DNA of 64,000 nt from Actinacidiphila acidipaludis (GTDB lineage Bacteria; Actinomycetota; Actinomycetes; Streptomycetales; Streptomycetaceae). Positions within the stretch are counted from its first letter, which is position 1. Each line of letters starts with the position of its first letter. Below, in pieces: positions 25,710-34,152 of this stretch. A program made the translations under genes and the position numbers. The notes under the pieces are model-generated. The model ran no database searches and was not told the origin of the DNA. It saw nothing but the letters and a program-made list of their open reading frames with translations. The stretch is from positions 1-64,000 of the forward strand of contig NZ_JAINZZ010000041.1 of assembly GCF_019890725.1 (NCBI RefSeq), read 5' to 3'.

Positions 25710-26018
25710 GCCGATCCCACTCCCTTGTCACGGAAACTCGTCACTGAAACGGAAAGCGCCGCACTGCATGCCGCGCAGCGACGGACGTCTCGTCGTCGGG
25801 GCGAAGCGGCTCGATGGCTGCTTAACGTAGACGGAACTCGGAGCGCTGTCCATAGAACGGTCTAGTGATTCGATGTCCGTGGACAGAGCCCGGGAGAGTG
25901 GGCGTTCACGCTTGACGCTCCGAACAGGCAGGCGCTTGAATCTGCCGGAACTAAAACGGGCAAGCGAGAACGGGGCCGCCCGTGGATGGTGGTCGGACGG
26001 CCCCGGGTCCCTTTCGTG
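25710..26018. other. promoter region of the sugar importer operon and GH26 terminator
   Basis: The 309 bases contain no gene. TGTCC-GT-GGACA at 25874-25885, directly after a CGATGTC half-site, resembles the half-sites in the GH26/GH65 region. TAGAACGGTCTA at 25853-25864 is a second short dyad. A terminator hairpin lies at the right end. No definite -35/-10 pair was assigned. Confidence 0.45.
25971..26005 (-). terminator. hairpin terminator of the GH26 gene
   Basis: CGGGGCCGCCCG pairs with CGGACGGCCCCG with one mismatch and an 11-base loop, just after the GH26 stop codon. Confidence 0.6.
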
Positions 26019-27467
26019 TCAGGCGGGCAGGTGCCAGAGTTGCCAGGCGTTGGTGTTGCGGTCCCAGATCTGCAGCCGCGTGCCGTTGGCGGTGTCACCG
26101 CCCGGGACATCCAGGTACCGGCCGGACTGCGGGTTCCTCAGATGCCCGTCGGACTCCGCCACCCACGCTTGCGCACCCGAGCCGTTGCAGTCCCAGAGCT
26201 GCAGCACCGTGCCATTGGCGGTGCCCTGACCGGTCACGTCCAGGCACTTGCCCAGAGCCCGCACCGTGCCGTCCGAACCCACCGTCCACACCTGCGCGTT
26301 CGTGCCGTTGCAGTCGTACAGCTGTACCGCCGTACCGTTCACACTGCTCGCACCCGCCACATCCACACACGTGCCGCCCACACCCGTGATCGCCCCCGTC
26401 CGCGAGCCACCCGGCGGCGTCGTCGGCGGCGTGGGCCCTCCCCCGCCGGGGATGGTGAACTGGCCCTGGCTGAGGACGCGCGAGGAGCCGAAGGTGGCCT
26501 GGAGACCGGCAGCGGAGTTGGCCGAGGTGATGTAGTCGGCCCAGATCATGAACCATGTCCACTGCGGCTGCGAGGCGAGCTGCGCCGGGGTGGGCACCGT
26601 GCCGACCTCGGCCAGGGAGACGGGCTTGCCGTGCGCGACGGCGAGGAGCGCCTGGTACCAGTCGCCGGTCGGGAAGCCGTGGTCCCACGGGTCGAGACTG
26701 GCCACGTCGACGTACGCGTCACCCGGGTAGAAGCCGGCCACCCCGCCCGAACCGCCGTTGGCGTCGGTGTCCTTGACGTTCCACACCCAGATGATGTTGG
26801 TCAGGCCCTTGGACACCAGGTAGTCGTGGGTGATCTGGTAGAGCCTGGCGCTGCCGTCGGGGCCGGACCGGCCCCCCCACCACGCCCAGCCCTCGTTCAT
26901 CTCGTGCAGCGGCCGGAACAGCACAGGAACACCGGCGTCCTTGAGCTGCTGGAAGTACGGAACGGCGGTGTCCAGCTTGGCCTTGTAGTCGTTGTTGAGC
27001 GTCGTGCCGCTGGTGATGAGCTGCTGCCACTCGGCGTCCGACAGCTTGCTGCCGTTGACGCCGCCGTCGAACTCGCAACTGGTCACGTCCGGGCGGCACA
27101 TGTGCCAGGTGAGGTTCACCAGGGAGCCGTTGGCCCACTCGGTCCTCGCCTGGTTGATCATCGTCTGGCGGTTCGCGATGTCGTCGGCCCGGAAGCCGAG
27201 TTCGCCGCCCCACAGCCCCGGCCACTTGCCGGTGAGTGCGTGTGCCTGCGCGGTGTACTGCGACGGGTTGCTCAGCGGCTCCTTGTTGTGCACGCCGCTG
27301 ATGGTGTGGTTGCCGCTGATCTGGTGCAGATAGCCGAGCACCGCGGCAGGGGTTGAGGCGCCCGTGGCGGACGCCGGTGAGGTGGAGGCGGCCAGCCATG
27401 CGACGCCGGCCAGCGGAATCGCGGCCAGCAGTGCGGCCGCCTTACGCCTGAAGATCGTCGTTCTCAA
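26019..27467 (-). CDS. secreted endo-beta-1,4-mannanase (GH26) with C-terminal ricin-type lectin domain
   Basis: About 482 residues. The Sec signal peptide is MRTTIFRRKAAALLAAIPLA through AWLAASTSPASA. The GH26 barrel (about 30-340) has HQISGNHTISGVHNK, VNLTWHMCRPD, the acid/base Glu in RPLHEMNEGWAWWGG and the probable nucleophile Glu in VSLAEVG. A PTPPTTPPG linker leads to a CBM13 beta-trefoil with repeated CxDV...VQLYDCNGTNAQVW motifs. It would cut mannan outside the cell. The TTG start at 27467 has GAGAGG upstream and begins the signal peptide cleanly; the ATG at 27494 lacks a ribosome site but is possible. It is divergent from the GH65 gene. Confidence 0.92.
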   Translation of the reverse strand: MRTTIFRRKAAALLAAIPLAGVAWLAASTSPASATGASTPAAVLGYLHQISGNHTISGVHNKEPLSNPSQYTAQAHALTGKWPGLWGGELGFRADDIANRQTMINQARTEWANGSLVNLTWHMCRPDVTSCEFDGGVNGSKLSDAEWQQLITSGTTLNNDYKAKLDTAVPYFQQLKDAGVPVLFRPLHEMNEGWAWWGGRSGPDGSARLYQITHDYLVSKGLTNIIWVWNVKDTDANGGSGGVAGFYPGDAYVDVASLDPWDHGFPTGDWYQALLAVAHGKPVSLAEVGTVPTPAQLASQPQWTWFMIWADYITSANSAAGLQATFGSSRVLSQGQFTIPGGGGPTPPTTPPGGSRTGAITGVGGTCVDVAGASSVNGTAVQLYDCNGTNAQVWTVGSDGTVRALGKCLDVTGQGTANGTVLQLWDCNGSGAQAWVAESDGHLRNPQSGRYLDVPGGDTANGTRLQIWDRNTNAWQLWHLPA

Positions 27468-27572
27468 TGGGGGGACCCTCTCATGAGCAGTCATGGGGGT
27501 GGAACGTTGCAGAAGCGGGGCAGGCCGTGCGGGAATCGAGTCCTGTCGGGTCCGCACCGCCGAAGCGACCGA

Positions 27573-27589
27573 TGACATCGCTGTCGTGC
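27573..27589. promoter_or_regulatory. operator-like site A (TGACATCGCTGTCGTGC)
   Basis: A GACA-N4-TGTC palindrome followed by GTGC. It matches site B at 15 of 17 positions. It lies about 100 bases upstream of the GH26 start. Confidence 0.55.
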
Positions 27590-27802
27590 TCTGAACGTAG
27601 GCCAGAAGCTAGAACCCCACTCTGACGGTGTCAATGGATCGGACCAAGTCGGCGATAAAACGTGCCAGTAGACCGAGAAGGCTCTTGAACGCGCCCGATA
27701 CCGCCGGGCCACACCGGGCGAACGCCCAGAGTTCGACCGCGCAGCCGGCGCGGCGCTTGCTCGATCCCTCGAACGCTCCACGAACCGGCGTCGCCCGATT
27801 TT

Positions 27803-27819
27803 TGACAACGATGTCGTGC
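27803..27819. promoter_or_regulatory. operator-like site B (TGACAACGATGTCGTGC), overlapping a TTGACA
   Basis: The second copy of the palindrome, 68 bases before the GH65 start. Its left arm is part of TTGACA, a good -35 sequence, so a bound repressor would cover the promoter. Confidence 0.55.
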
Positions 27820-27886
27820 AAGGGGCGGGTCACGCCCTAGAGTGCGGGATCGCCCCCCACGAGCCGCAGTCCCCGGAGGCGTGACC

Positions 27887-30800
27887 GTGAGAACCCTGAC
27901 GTTGCTGAGATCGCCGAGACCTCGGCGTGCCCCGCGGGCGGAACGCCGACCGCGCGTCGCGGAGGCGCCGCACGCCCGGCGCACCGTCGCCGTGGCGGTG
28001 GCGGCGCTCCTGCTGTCGACGGTGTCGACCGGGGTGTTCGATCCGCCGCGGGCGGCGGCGAGCCAGGCCGAAGACGGCTGGGTGCTCAGCACCACCGACC
28101 CCTCGACGGACTACGCCCCCGCCTTCCTCGGCAACGGATACCTCTCCACGCGCGTCCCCGCACAGGGCGCCGGCTTCTCCTCCTCGCCGCTGCTGACCGA
28201 GTCCCAGCTCGCGGGCTTCTACGGACAGGGACCGGGAATCTCGGTCCAGCGGGTGAACATCCCGGCCTGGTCGACGCTCGGGGTCTCGGACGGCAGCGCC
28301 GTCTACGGCAACGTCGGTTCGGCCGGCTGTGCCTTCGGCGTCGTCTGCGAGGCGGAGAGCGGCACGCTGTCCGGCGGTGCGTTCGTCGCGACCAACCACA
28401 CCGACTACGGCGGCACGGGCTTCGTCGCCGGCTACGGCCCCGGCGGCCACCCGGCGCCGGGCGCCACCGCGACCGTGACGGTGTCCGGCGTCCCGGCCGG
28501 CACCGCGCGCCTGACCGTGCGGTACTCCGCCGGGGGCGGTGCCGCCCAGACCCTCAGCGCCCAGGCCGACGGAGGCGCACCGGTCAGGATCCAGCTCCCC
28601 GGGACGAGTTCCTGGGACACCTGGGCGACGGCCACGCTCGACGTGCCCGTCACCTCCGGCGTGAACACCGTCGCCGTCACCTGTGCCACCGGCGACAGCT
28701 GCCTGGCCAACGTCGACCAGATCTCCCTGTCCCCGGTCGGCACGGATCCGGCCGCCAAGGCGCCGACGGGAACGACCTCGGACTACCGGCAGTCCCTGGA
28801 CATGCGGCGCGGCATCATCACCACGTCCCTCACCTGGACCTCACCGGCGGGCCGGGCCACCCGGCTCACCTACCAGGTGCTCGTGGACCAGGCCGACGCT
28901 CATCTCGGCGTCACCCGGGTCGACATCACCCCGCTGAACTGGAGCGGACCGCTGTCCGTGGTCGACGAGCTCGACGGCCGCGCCGACACGCTGCCCGTCA
29001 ACCACCGGCTGAGCAAGTCCGTGAACCTCACCCAGGTCTCGGCCGGACACGTCGACGGACCGGCCGCCACCCTGAGCGAGACCCTCACCACCCAGCAGGT
29101 CGGCATGCGGGCCGGGATGGCGTCCGTGCTGCGCGTCGACGGCGATCCCGCGGTGACCGTGCCGTACACCGACGTGCCGGCGGACTCGCTGGCCCAGAGC
29201 GCGAAGCTCAGCGTCCAGGCCGGACACACCTACCAGGCGGTGAAGTTCGTCGGCGTCGCGTCCTCGAACGACACCGAACAGGGCTCGGCCCCCCTGGTGC
29301 GGAACGGTCCGGCCGACCCGCAGGCCGACGCGCTCGGCCACGCGGCACGCGCCGCGGCGCAGGGGTGGCAGCCGGTCCAGAGCGCGCACGAGCGCGCGTG
29401 GGCACGGCTGTGGCAGTCCGACCTCTCCGTTCCCGGGGACCCGGACCTCACGCGGCGACTGCGGGCGGGCCTGTTCTACCTGATCTCCTCGGTCCGCGAC
29501 GGCGTCACCTGGGGTCCGACCCCGGGCGGGCTGTCGTCCGCCGACTACAACGGGCATGTCTTCTGGGACGCCGACACCTGGATGAACCCGGCGCTGCTGG
29601 CCGGCCATCCGGACCTCGCGCAGAGCCTGCTGGACTACCGCTCCACGCTGCTGGACGCGGCCCGCGCGAACGCCGAGGCGCACGGCTACCAGGGCGCGCA
29701 GTACCCGTGGGAGAGCGCGGACACCGGCAGTGACGTAGGCATCCACCCACGCGAGATCCACATCGACTCCGATGTCGCCCTGGCGCAGTGGCAGTTCTAC
29801 CAGGCGACCGGCGACCTGCAGTGGCTGCGCACCAAGGGCTGGCCGGTGATCAAGGCGGTCGCCGCGTTCTGGGCGAGCCGGGTCACCCCCGACGGCAAGG
29901 GCGGCTACGGCCTCGACAACGTCCAGTCGCCGGACGAGAACCACGACCACGAGAACAACAGCGCGTACACCAACGCCGGCGCCATCGACAGTCTCGACAT
30001 CGCCACCGAGGCGGCGCAGTTGGTCGGCGAGCAGGCGGACCCGCTGTGGGCGCAGGTGTCCGGCGGCCTGAGCGTCGCCGTGGACCCGGCCACCGGCGTG
30101 CACCCCGAGTACGACGGCTATCGCGGTGACACCATCAACCAGGCCGACACCGTCATGCTCCAGTACCCGCTGAACTACCCGATGACCGCTGAGCAGGCGC
30201 AGGCCGACCTCGACTACTACACGCCGCGCACGGACATCAACGGCCCCTCGATGACGGACTCGATCAACCTGATCGACAGCGCCCGGCTCGGCACGCCGGG
30301 CTGCGTCACCGACACGTTCCTCAGGCGCAGCCTTGACCCGTACACCTACGCGCCGTTCGACCAGTTCGCGGAGACCCGCGCGGGTGGGGCGTTCACCTTC
30401 ACCACGGGGATAGGCGGGGTGCTGCAGGCCTTCTACTACGGCTTCACCGGTCTGCGGTTCGGTGCGGACGCGGTCGGCCTCGACCCGATGCTCCCGCCGC
30501 AGATCCCGGGCATCGACGTCACCGGGGTGCAGTGGCACGGCAACACCTTCGACATCTCGATCCGCCCCGACGGCACGCGGGTGACGCTGCGCGGCGGCCA
30601 CACGCTGGCCGTCTCCGCCGCGGGCCGGACATCCACGCTGCACGGGCACCAGAGCGTGACCGTCCCCACCAGGCGGCCCGACCTGACGCCGACGGACGAC
30701 GCCGCACGCTGCAAGGACGTGAGCGCGACCACCGCCGACCCGAGCTTCCCGGCGGTCGCGGCCGTCGACGGAAGCCCGAGCACGCACTGGAAGGCGACGG

Positions 30801-31069
30801 GGCCGGGGGCCGCCCTCACCGTCGACCTCGGCGGCGCGACGACGGTCGGACGGACGGTCGTCCAGTCCTACGGGGCGACGACCGCCTACCGGATCGACGT
30901 CTCGGCCGACGGTACGGCGTGGACGCCCTTCGGGGCGCCCGTGGCCGCGGCCTCGGGATCGAGCACGACGGTGACCGCGACGCCGGTGACCGCTCGCTAT
31001 GTGCGGTACACGGCGGTGGGCTCGGCGACCGCGGCGGTGGTCGGTCTCTCCGCGTACGCGGGCGGCTGA
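27887..31069 (+). CDS. secreted GH65-family glycosidase with inserted CBM and C-terminal discoidin domain
   Basis: A 1060-residue secreted enzyme. A basic N-terminus and a hydrophobic segment (VAVAVAALLLSTVSTGVF) form the signal peptide. The GH65 N-terminal beta-sandwich begins with FLGNGYLSTRVP; a CBM6/35-like module (AESGTLSGGAFVATNHTDYG) is inserted at about residues 160-290. The catalytic barrel has GHVFWDADTWMNPALL, HPREIHIDSDVALAQWQFYQ and VQSPDENHDHENNSAYTN, with the Glu in SPDE as general acid. The tail is an F5/8 discoidin domain (about 945-1060). Secretion argues for hydrolysis, for instance of trehalose- or kojibiose-like alpha-glucosides, and against phosphorolysis. GGAGG lies seven bases before the GTG. 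Confidence 0.85.
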   Translation: MRTLTLLRSPRPRRAPRAERRPRVAEAPHARRTVAVAVAALLLSTVSTGVFDPPRAAASQAEDGWVLSTTDPSTDYAPAFLGNGYLSTRVPAQGAGFSSSPLLTESQLAGFYGQGPGISVQRVNIPAWSTLGVSDGSAVYGNVGSAGCAFGVVCEAESGTLSGGAFVATNHTDYGGTGFVAGYGPGGHPAPGATATVTVSGVPAGTARLTVRYSAGGGAAQTLSAQADGGAPVRIQLPGTSSWDTWATATLDVPVTSGVNTVAVTCATGDSCLANVDQISLSPVGTDPAAKAPTGTTSDYRQSLDMRRGIITTSLTWTSPAGRATRLTYQVLVDQADAHLGVTRVDITPLNWSGPLSVVDELDGRADTLPVNHRLSKSVNLTQVSAGHVDGPAATLSETLTTQQVGMRAGMASVLRVDGDPAVTVPYTDVPADSLAQSAKLSVQAGHTYQAVKFVGVASSNDTEQGSAPLVRNGPADPQADALGHAARAAAQGWQPVQSAHERAWARLWQSDLSVPGDPDLTRRLRAGLFYLISSVRDGVTWGPTPGGLSSADYNGHVFWDADTWMNPALLAGHPDLAQSLLDYRSTLLDAARANAEAHGYQGAQYPWESADTGSDVGIHPREIHIDSDVALAQWQFYQATGDLQWLRTKGWPVIKAVAAFWASRVTPDGKGGYGLDNVQSPDENHDHENNSAYTNAGAIDSLDIATEAAQLVGEQADPLWAQVSGGLSVAVDPATGVHPEYDGYRGDTINQADTVMLQYPLNYPMTAEQAQADLDYYTPRTDINGPSMTDSINLIDSARLGTPGCVTDTFLRRSLDPYTYAPFDQFAETRAGGAFTFTTGIGGVLQAFYYGFTGLRFGADAVGLDPMLPPQIPGIDVTGVQWHGNTFDISIRPDGTRVTLRGGHTLAVSAAGRTSTLHGHQSVTVPTRRPDLTPTDDAARCKDVSATTADPSFPAVAAVDGSPSTHWKATGPGAALTVDLGGATTVGRTVVQSYGATTAYRIDVSADGTAWTPFGAPVAAASGSSTTVTATPVTARYVRYTAVGSATAAVVGLSAYAGG

Positions 31070-31297
31070 GCCGGGACGCCCGGGGGCCGGGCGGGCGTGC
31101 GGTTGTCCGTTCGCCCGTCCCGGCGCCGCATCATGCCCCGCCCCGTGCCCCGCGTCCGGCGCCTCGCCTGAGGCCTGCCGTCCGCGCATGTCCGCGGGGC
31201 GGAGGAGGCGTAGGGTTTTGAGTACGGAGTCGCCGGTGCGACGCCTCGAAGCCGTCGCGCCACAAGCGCAGTCTTCCCGGTCCTGGAGGAGGGCGAC

Positions 31298-31456
31298 ATG
31301 ACGGAATCTGCAGATGACTGGGTCGAGCGGGTGAGGAGTCTCTCCGAGAAGGCGTCGCAGCAGGAGGCCGAATCGCTGGTCCGCGACGTCTACGAGTCCG
31401 CCCAGAAGGAACTCGACGCCCAGCGCGCCGAAGCCGAGTACGAACGCGAGGAGTGA
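31298..31456 (+). CDS. 52-residue charged helical protein
   Basis: A small acidic protein beginning MTESADDWVERVRSLSEKAS and ending in AEYEREE. It is predicted to be a single long amphipathic helix or coiled coil. GGAGGAGGGCGAC immediately precedes the ATG, which is the best evidence that it is translated. Codon use is GC-rich at third positions. No function is known to me, and its neighbours do not suggest one. Confidence 0.65.
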   Translation: MTESADDWVERVRSLSEKASQQEAESLVRDVYESAQKELDAQRAEAEYEREE

Positions 31457-31570
31457 CCGTAGGCCGTCGCCCGGCGACGGGCACGCACGGCACCTGCGGG
31501 AGGAGGCTGTACTGCGTGCCCGGACGCGGGCCCGGCCGGACCTGGCGCGTCCTTCACGTCACGGCGTGGG

Positions 31571-31624
31571 GGACGCGTTCTCGCGCCGGGACGCGTTCTC
31601 GCGCCGGGACGCGTCTTCCTGCCG
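31571..31624. repeat. 18-bp tandem repeat, two exact copies and one degenerate
   Basis: The unit GGACGCGTTCTCGCGCCG occurs twice exactly and a third time with changes. On the minus strand one frame encodes repeated SRRENA. The repeat lies 3' of the lipoprotein gene, outside any called gene. Confidence 0.75.
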
Positions 31625-31653
31625 GGCCGTTTTCTCGTCCTCGCCGGCCGCCC

Positions 31654-32187
31654 TCAGTCCGCGGGATGGTCGATGACGGAGGTCCAGCCCAGGGTGAGGG
31701 CCCACGCGTTCTGCGGGCTCGCCGTCACCGAGAGCGCCACCGAGGTCCTGGCGCCGTCGAGGGCGATCTCGTTGTAGACGCCGGGGGTGCCGCAGGCGAC
31801 GTCCATGGAGGCGATGGTTCCCAGGTGCACGCGGATGCTGCCGGGGCCCTTGCACAGGGCCACGACGCCGAGGGTGCCGCGCGGGATCCGCGCGAGGGTG
31901 GTGAGCTGTGCCGGTCCGCGTACGCCGTGGGTCTGGTAGAGGACCTTCAGGCCATCGGGCAGGGACTGCGGGCGGGCCGGGTCGTTCTCGGGCTTGGCGT
32001 CGGCATCGGCTGCGGCGGCCTGGGCCGGGGCGGCCTTCCGGACGGCAGCGGGGGCCGTGGTGACGGTCGCGACCGTGTGGGCCGTTCTGCCGGCACTCCG
32101 CGCCGGCGACGCGTGCCCGGCTGTGCCGCATCCGACCGCCGCGGTGAGAATCACCAGTGAGCATGCTGCTGCCGCGGTGTTTCGCAT
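31654..32187 (-). CDS. small secreted lipoprotein of unknown function
   Basis: A 177-residue protein with the lipoprotein leader MRNTAAAACSLVILTAAVGC; the lipobox cysteine is followed by GTAG. A linker rich in alanine and proline (about residues 30-75) precedes a compact domain with two further cysteines (VVALCKGPGSIRVHLG and MDVACGTPG) that could form a disulfide. The domain is not recognised. The ATG at 32187 follows GGGGAGGGGCG, a strong site, so a start seven codons earlier is not needed. It is divergent from an unknown gene across a perfect palindrome. Confidence 0.75.
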   Translation of the reverse strand: MRNTAAAACSLVILTAAVGCGTAGHASPARSAGRTAHTVATVTTAPAAVRKAAPAQAAAADADAKPENDPARPQSLPDGLKVLYQTHGVRGPAQLTTLARIPRGTLGVVALCKGPGSIRVHLGTIASMDVACGTPGVYNEIALDGARTSVALSVTASPQNAWALTLGWTSVIDHPAD

Positions 32188-32268
32188 CGCCCCTCCCCCA
32201 AGGATCATGGCCCCTCACATCTCTTCGCGGAGGACCAGCGCAGATCCTAGGGCTGCGCGGGCCGGGGC

Positions 32269-32291
32269 GGAATATGTTCAGAACATATTCC
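32269..32291. promoter_or_regulatory. perfect 23-bp AT-rich palindrome, probable operator
   Basis: Arms GGAATATGTTC and GAACATATTCC flank a single A. It is unusually AT-rich for this genome and centred between two divergent genes. There is no T-run to suggest a terminator. It does not match the GAACnnnnGTTC form of actinobacterial SOS boxes. Confidence 0.6.
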
Positions 32292-32377
32292 GGCCGTGTC
32301 GCGTCTCGCAGACCCGGATGGTGGTCGTCCCGGTATTCCGTTGCCGAACAGGACACCCTCGTGCTGACACTGGTTCC

Positions 32378-33217
32378 ATGCGACGGGCAACGCGTGAACC
32401 TCTGCCGGGAGACGGTCTCGTCCTGGCCGTGCCGGGTGAGGCTCTCGGCCCGCCCGGGATGCGCTTCGAGTCCCGCAGGGACGGCGCGTGGGTCCTCCGG
32501 CAGGGCGAACGGCCGCTGATCCGGGCACGCGTGGAGGGCGACGGCTGCTGCCGGGACCTGCGCCTGCACCGCTTTACCGGCTTCCGCTCTCCCCTGCCGC
32601 CGGTGTCCGCCGCGGCCATGCGCACCGGACCCGACTGGCCGCACCGGTACGCACTTCAGCTGGAGGACACAGAGAACGGCCCGTTGCATGGGGGGCGTTG
32701 GCGGCTCACCGCACGCCGCCACTTCGCTCCGGGCATCTGGAGCGCCGACCTCGTCCAGGACTGGCCGCACGCCACGCTCGAACTGCTCTGCGGCGGTGGC
32801 TGGCACGGGATCCTGCCCCTGCGCCCGCTGCCGTCGCCGGACGCCCCCCGCGTCAAGGCGCTCCGCAAGCACGCCCGCGAAGGGACCCTGGCACCGGTGC
32901 TGGTGTGGTGGATCTCCTTCCTCGACGGCTGGGTGCTCCTCGACGGCCACGACCGGGCCGTCGCGGCGCTGGCCGAAGGCATGCAGCCGCAGGGCGTCGA
33001 ACTCGCCCGTGTCCCCGACGACGCCGTGTGGCAGACCACCGCACGCATCGTCACCGAGGCGCACGCGGAACGGATGGCGCGCCTGGCCGCACGTCCCCCG
33101 CACCCGAACACCGCGCGTCAGCGGCGGACGCTGGAGCGGCACCACGCCGACCTCATCGCCACGCTCCCCTACGAGACCGCCGGCACCCCGGTCTTCGACG
33201 CGCCGCCGTCCGGCTGA
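32378..33217 (+). CDS. hypothetical protein
   Basis: A 279-residue soluble protein I do not recognise. Notable stretches are MRFESRRDGAWVLRQGERPL, LTARRHFAPGIWSADLVQDW and VLVWWISFLDGWVLLDGHDR, then a helical, arginine-rich C-terminus with ERMARLAARPP. The ATG at 32378 has no ribosome site but lies six bases after GACACT, with TTGCCG 19 bases further upstream, so a leaderless transcript is possible. The palindrome about 90 bases upstream may control it. It converges with the AraC regulator 16 bases downstream. Confidence 0.6.
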   Translation: MRRATREPLPGDGLVLAVPGEALGPPGMRFESRRDGAWVLRQGERPLIRARVEGDGCCRDLRLHRFTGFRSPLPPVSAAAMRTGPDWPHRYALQLEDTENGPLHGGRWRLTARRHFAPGIWSADLVQDWPHATLELLCGGGWHGILPLRPLPSPDAPRVKALRKHAREGTLAPVLVWWISFLDGWVLLDGHDRAVAALAEGMQPQGVELARVPDDAVWQTTARIVTEAHAERMARLAARPPHPNTARQRRTLERHHADLIATLPYETAGTPVFDAPPSG

Positions 33218-33232
33218 GGCGGCCGCGCTCCG

Positions 33233-34075
33233 TCAGCCGAGGCGCTCGGGCCACGCCACGTCGTCGACCGCCAGCCACGCCTCCCCCGCCGCGGCCGTCG
33301 GCGTGACCCCGGCGAAGGCCACCACGTCACGGTGCAGGTGGGACTGGTCGGTGTAGCCGCCCTCCGCCGCGACGCGCGCCGGGCCGTCACCGGCGACCAG
33401 GCGGTGCACCGCACGGTCGAAGCGGACGAGTCGCGCGGCGCGCTTCGGCGGCAGCCCGATCTGCTCCCCGAAGCGGGACCACAGGCGCTTACGGCTCCAT
33501 CCCACCTCGGCCGCCAGCCCCTCGACGCGTCCCGTCCCTCCCGCGGCGACGATGCGCCGCCAGGCCCAGGCGACCTCAGCGTCCGCCGACGCCCGTGCCT
33601 GGTAACGCCGTTCGAGCAGCGACTCCAGCAACGCGAAGCGCTGCTGCCAGGAAGTGGTCTCGCTCAGCCGCTCACGGATGCGTGACGTCTCCGGGCCCCA
33701 CACGTCGTCGAGGGCCACGACGCCGTCGAGTTCGGCCGGGGTCACGCCCAGCAACGAGCGCGCGAGCAGCGGAGACAGGCGGACCTGCAGGCACGCGACG
33801 TTCTCGCCCCGCACCCACGCCGAGCCCCCCGAGCCCATGCCGAGCCCGGCGACCACGCTTCCCCGCTGCTGCCGCCCTCGGGCATCGGTGACGACCGGCG
33901 TGCCCGCGCCGAAGTCCACGGCCAGCATCACGGACGGATGCGGGATCACCCGCTGGCCGACCTTGGCGGCACCGCCGTCCCGGAAACCCGCCATGCCGAC
34001 CCCGGGCAGCCGGCTCGGCCGCGAGGGGCCCACCACGTCCCACACCGCCACGCGACCGTACGCGCTGGATCCCAT
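33233..34075 (-). CDS. AraC-family transcriptional regulator
   Basis: A 280-residue regulator. The N-terminal half is a sensor domain of the type often found in actinobacterial AraC proteins. The C-terminal double helix-turn-helix (about residues 170-265) includes VEGLAAEVGWSRKRLWSRFG and VAAEGGYTDQSHLHRDVVAF; the latter is the conserved second helix-turn-helix. The ATG lacks a ribosome site but follows TAGCAT by six bases, suggesting leaderless translation. It is divergent from an alpha/beta hydrolase 77 bases away, its likely target. Two GGACATnCG direct repeats at 34106-34127 lie in that gap. Confidence 0.87.
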   Translation of the reverse strand: MGSSAYGRVAVWDVVGPSRPSRLPGVGMAGFRDGGAAKVGQRVIPHPSVMLAVDFGAGTPVVTDARGRQQRGSVVAGLGMGSGGSAWVRGENVACLQVRLSPLLARSLLGVTPAELDGVVALDDVWGPETSRIRERLSETTSWQQRFALLESLLERRYQARASADAEVAWAWRRIVAAGGTGRVEGLAAEVGWSRKRLWSRFGEQIGLPPKRAARLVRFDRAVHRLVAGDGPARVAAEGGYTDQSHLHRDVVAFAGVTPTAAAGEAWLAVDDVAWPERLG

Positions 34076-34081
34076 GCTTCG

Positions 34082-34087
34082 ATGCTA
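34082..34087 (-). promoter_or_regulatory. -10 box (TAGCAT) of a probable leaderless araC-type transcript
   Basis: TAGCAT on the minus strand ends six bases before the ATG at 34075, in a gene with no Shine-Dalgarno sequence. Confidence 0.45.
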
Positions 34088-34152
34088 CGTACGCCGGGCG
34101 CCCGGGGACATTCGTCCAGGACATCCGGGCCTGCCGGCGCCATCGTGGGCCC

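Larger units (their letters stand above)
27468..27886. other. divergent GH26/GH65 intergenic region
   Basis: The 419 bases hold two near-identical palindromic sites (listed separately) and no supported gene. The GC content is lower than in the flanking genes. Confidence 0.5.

Noticed and set aside
32269..32291. The palindrome as an SOS (LexA) box or a terminator.
   Set aside because: Its spacing is GTTC-A-GAAC, not GAAC-N4-GTTC, and it has no T-run and is AT-rich.
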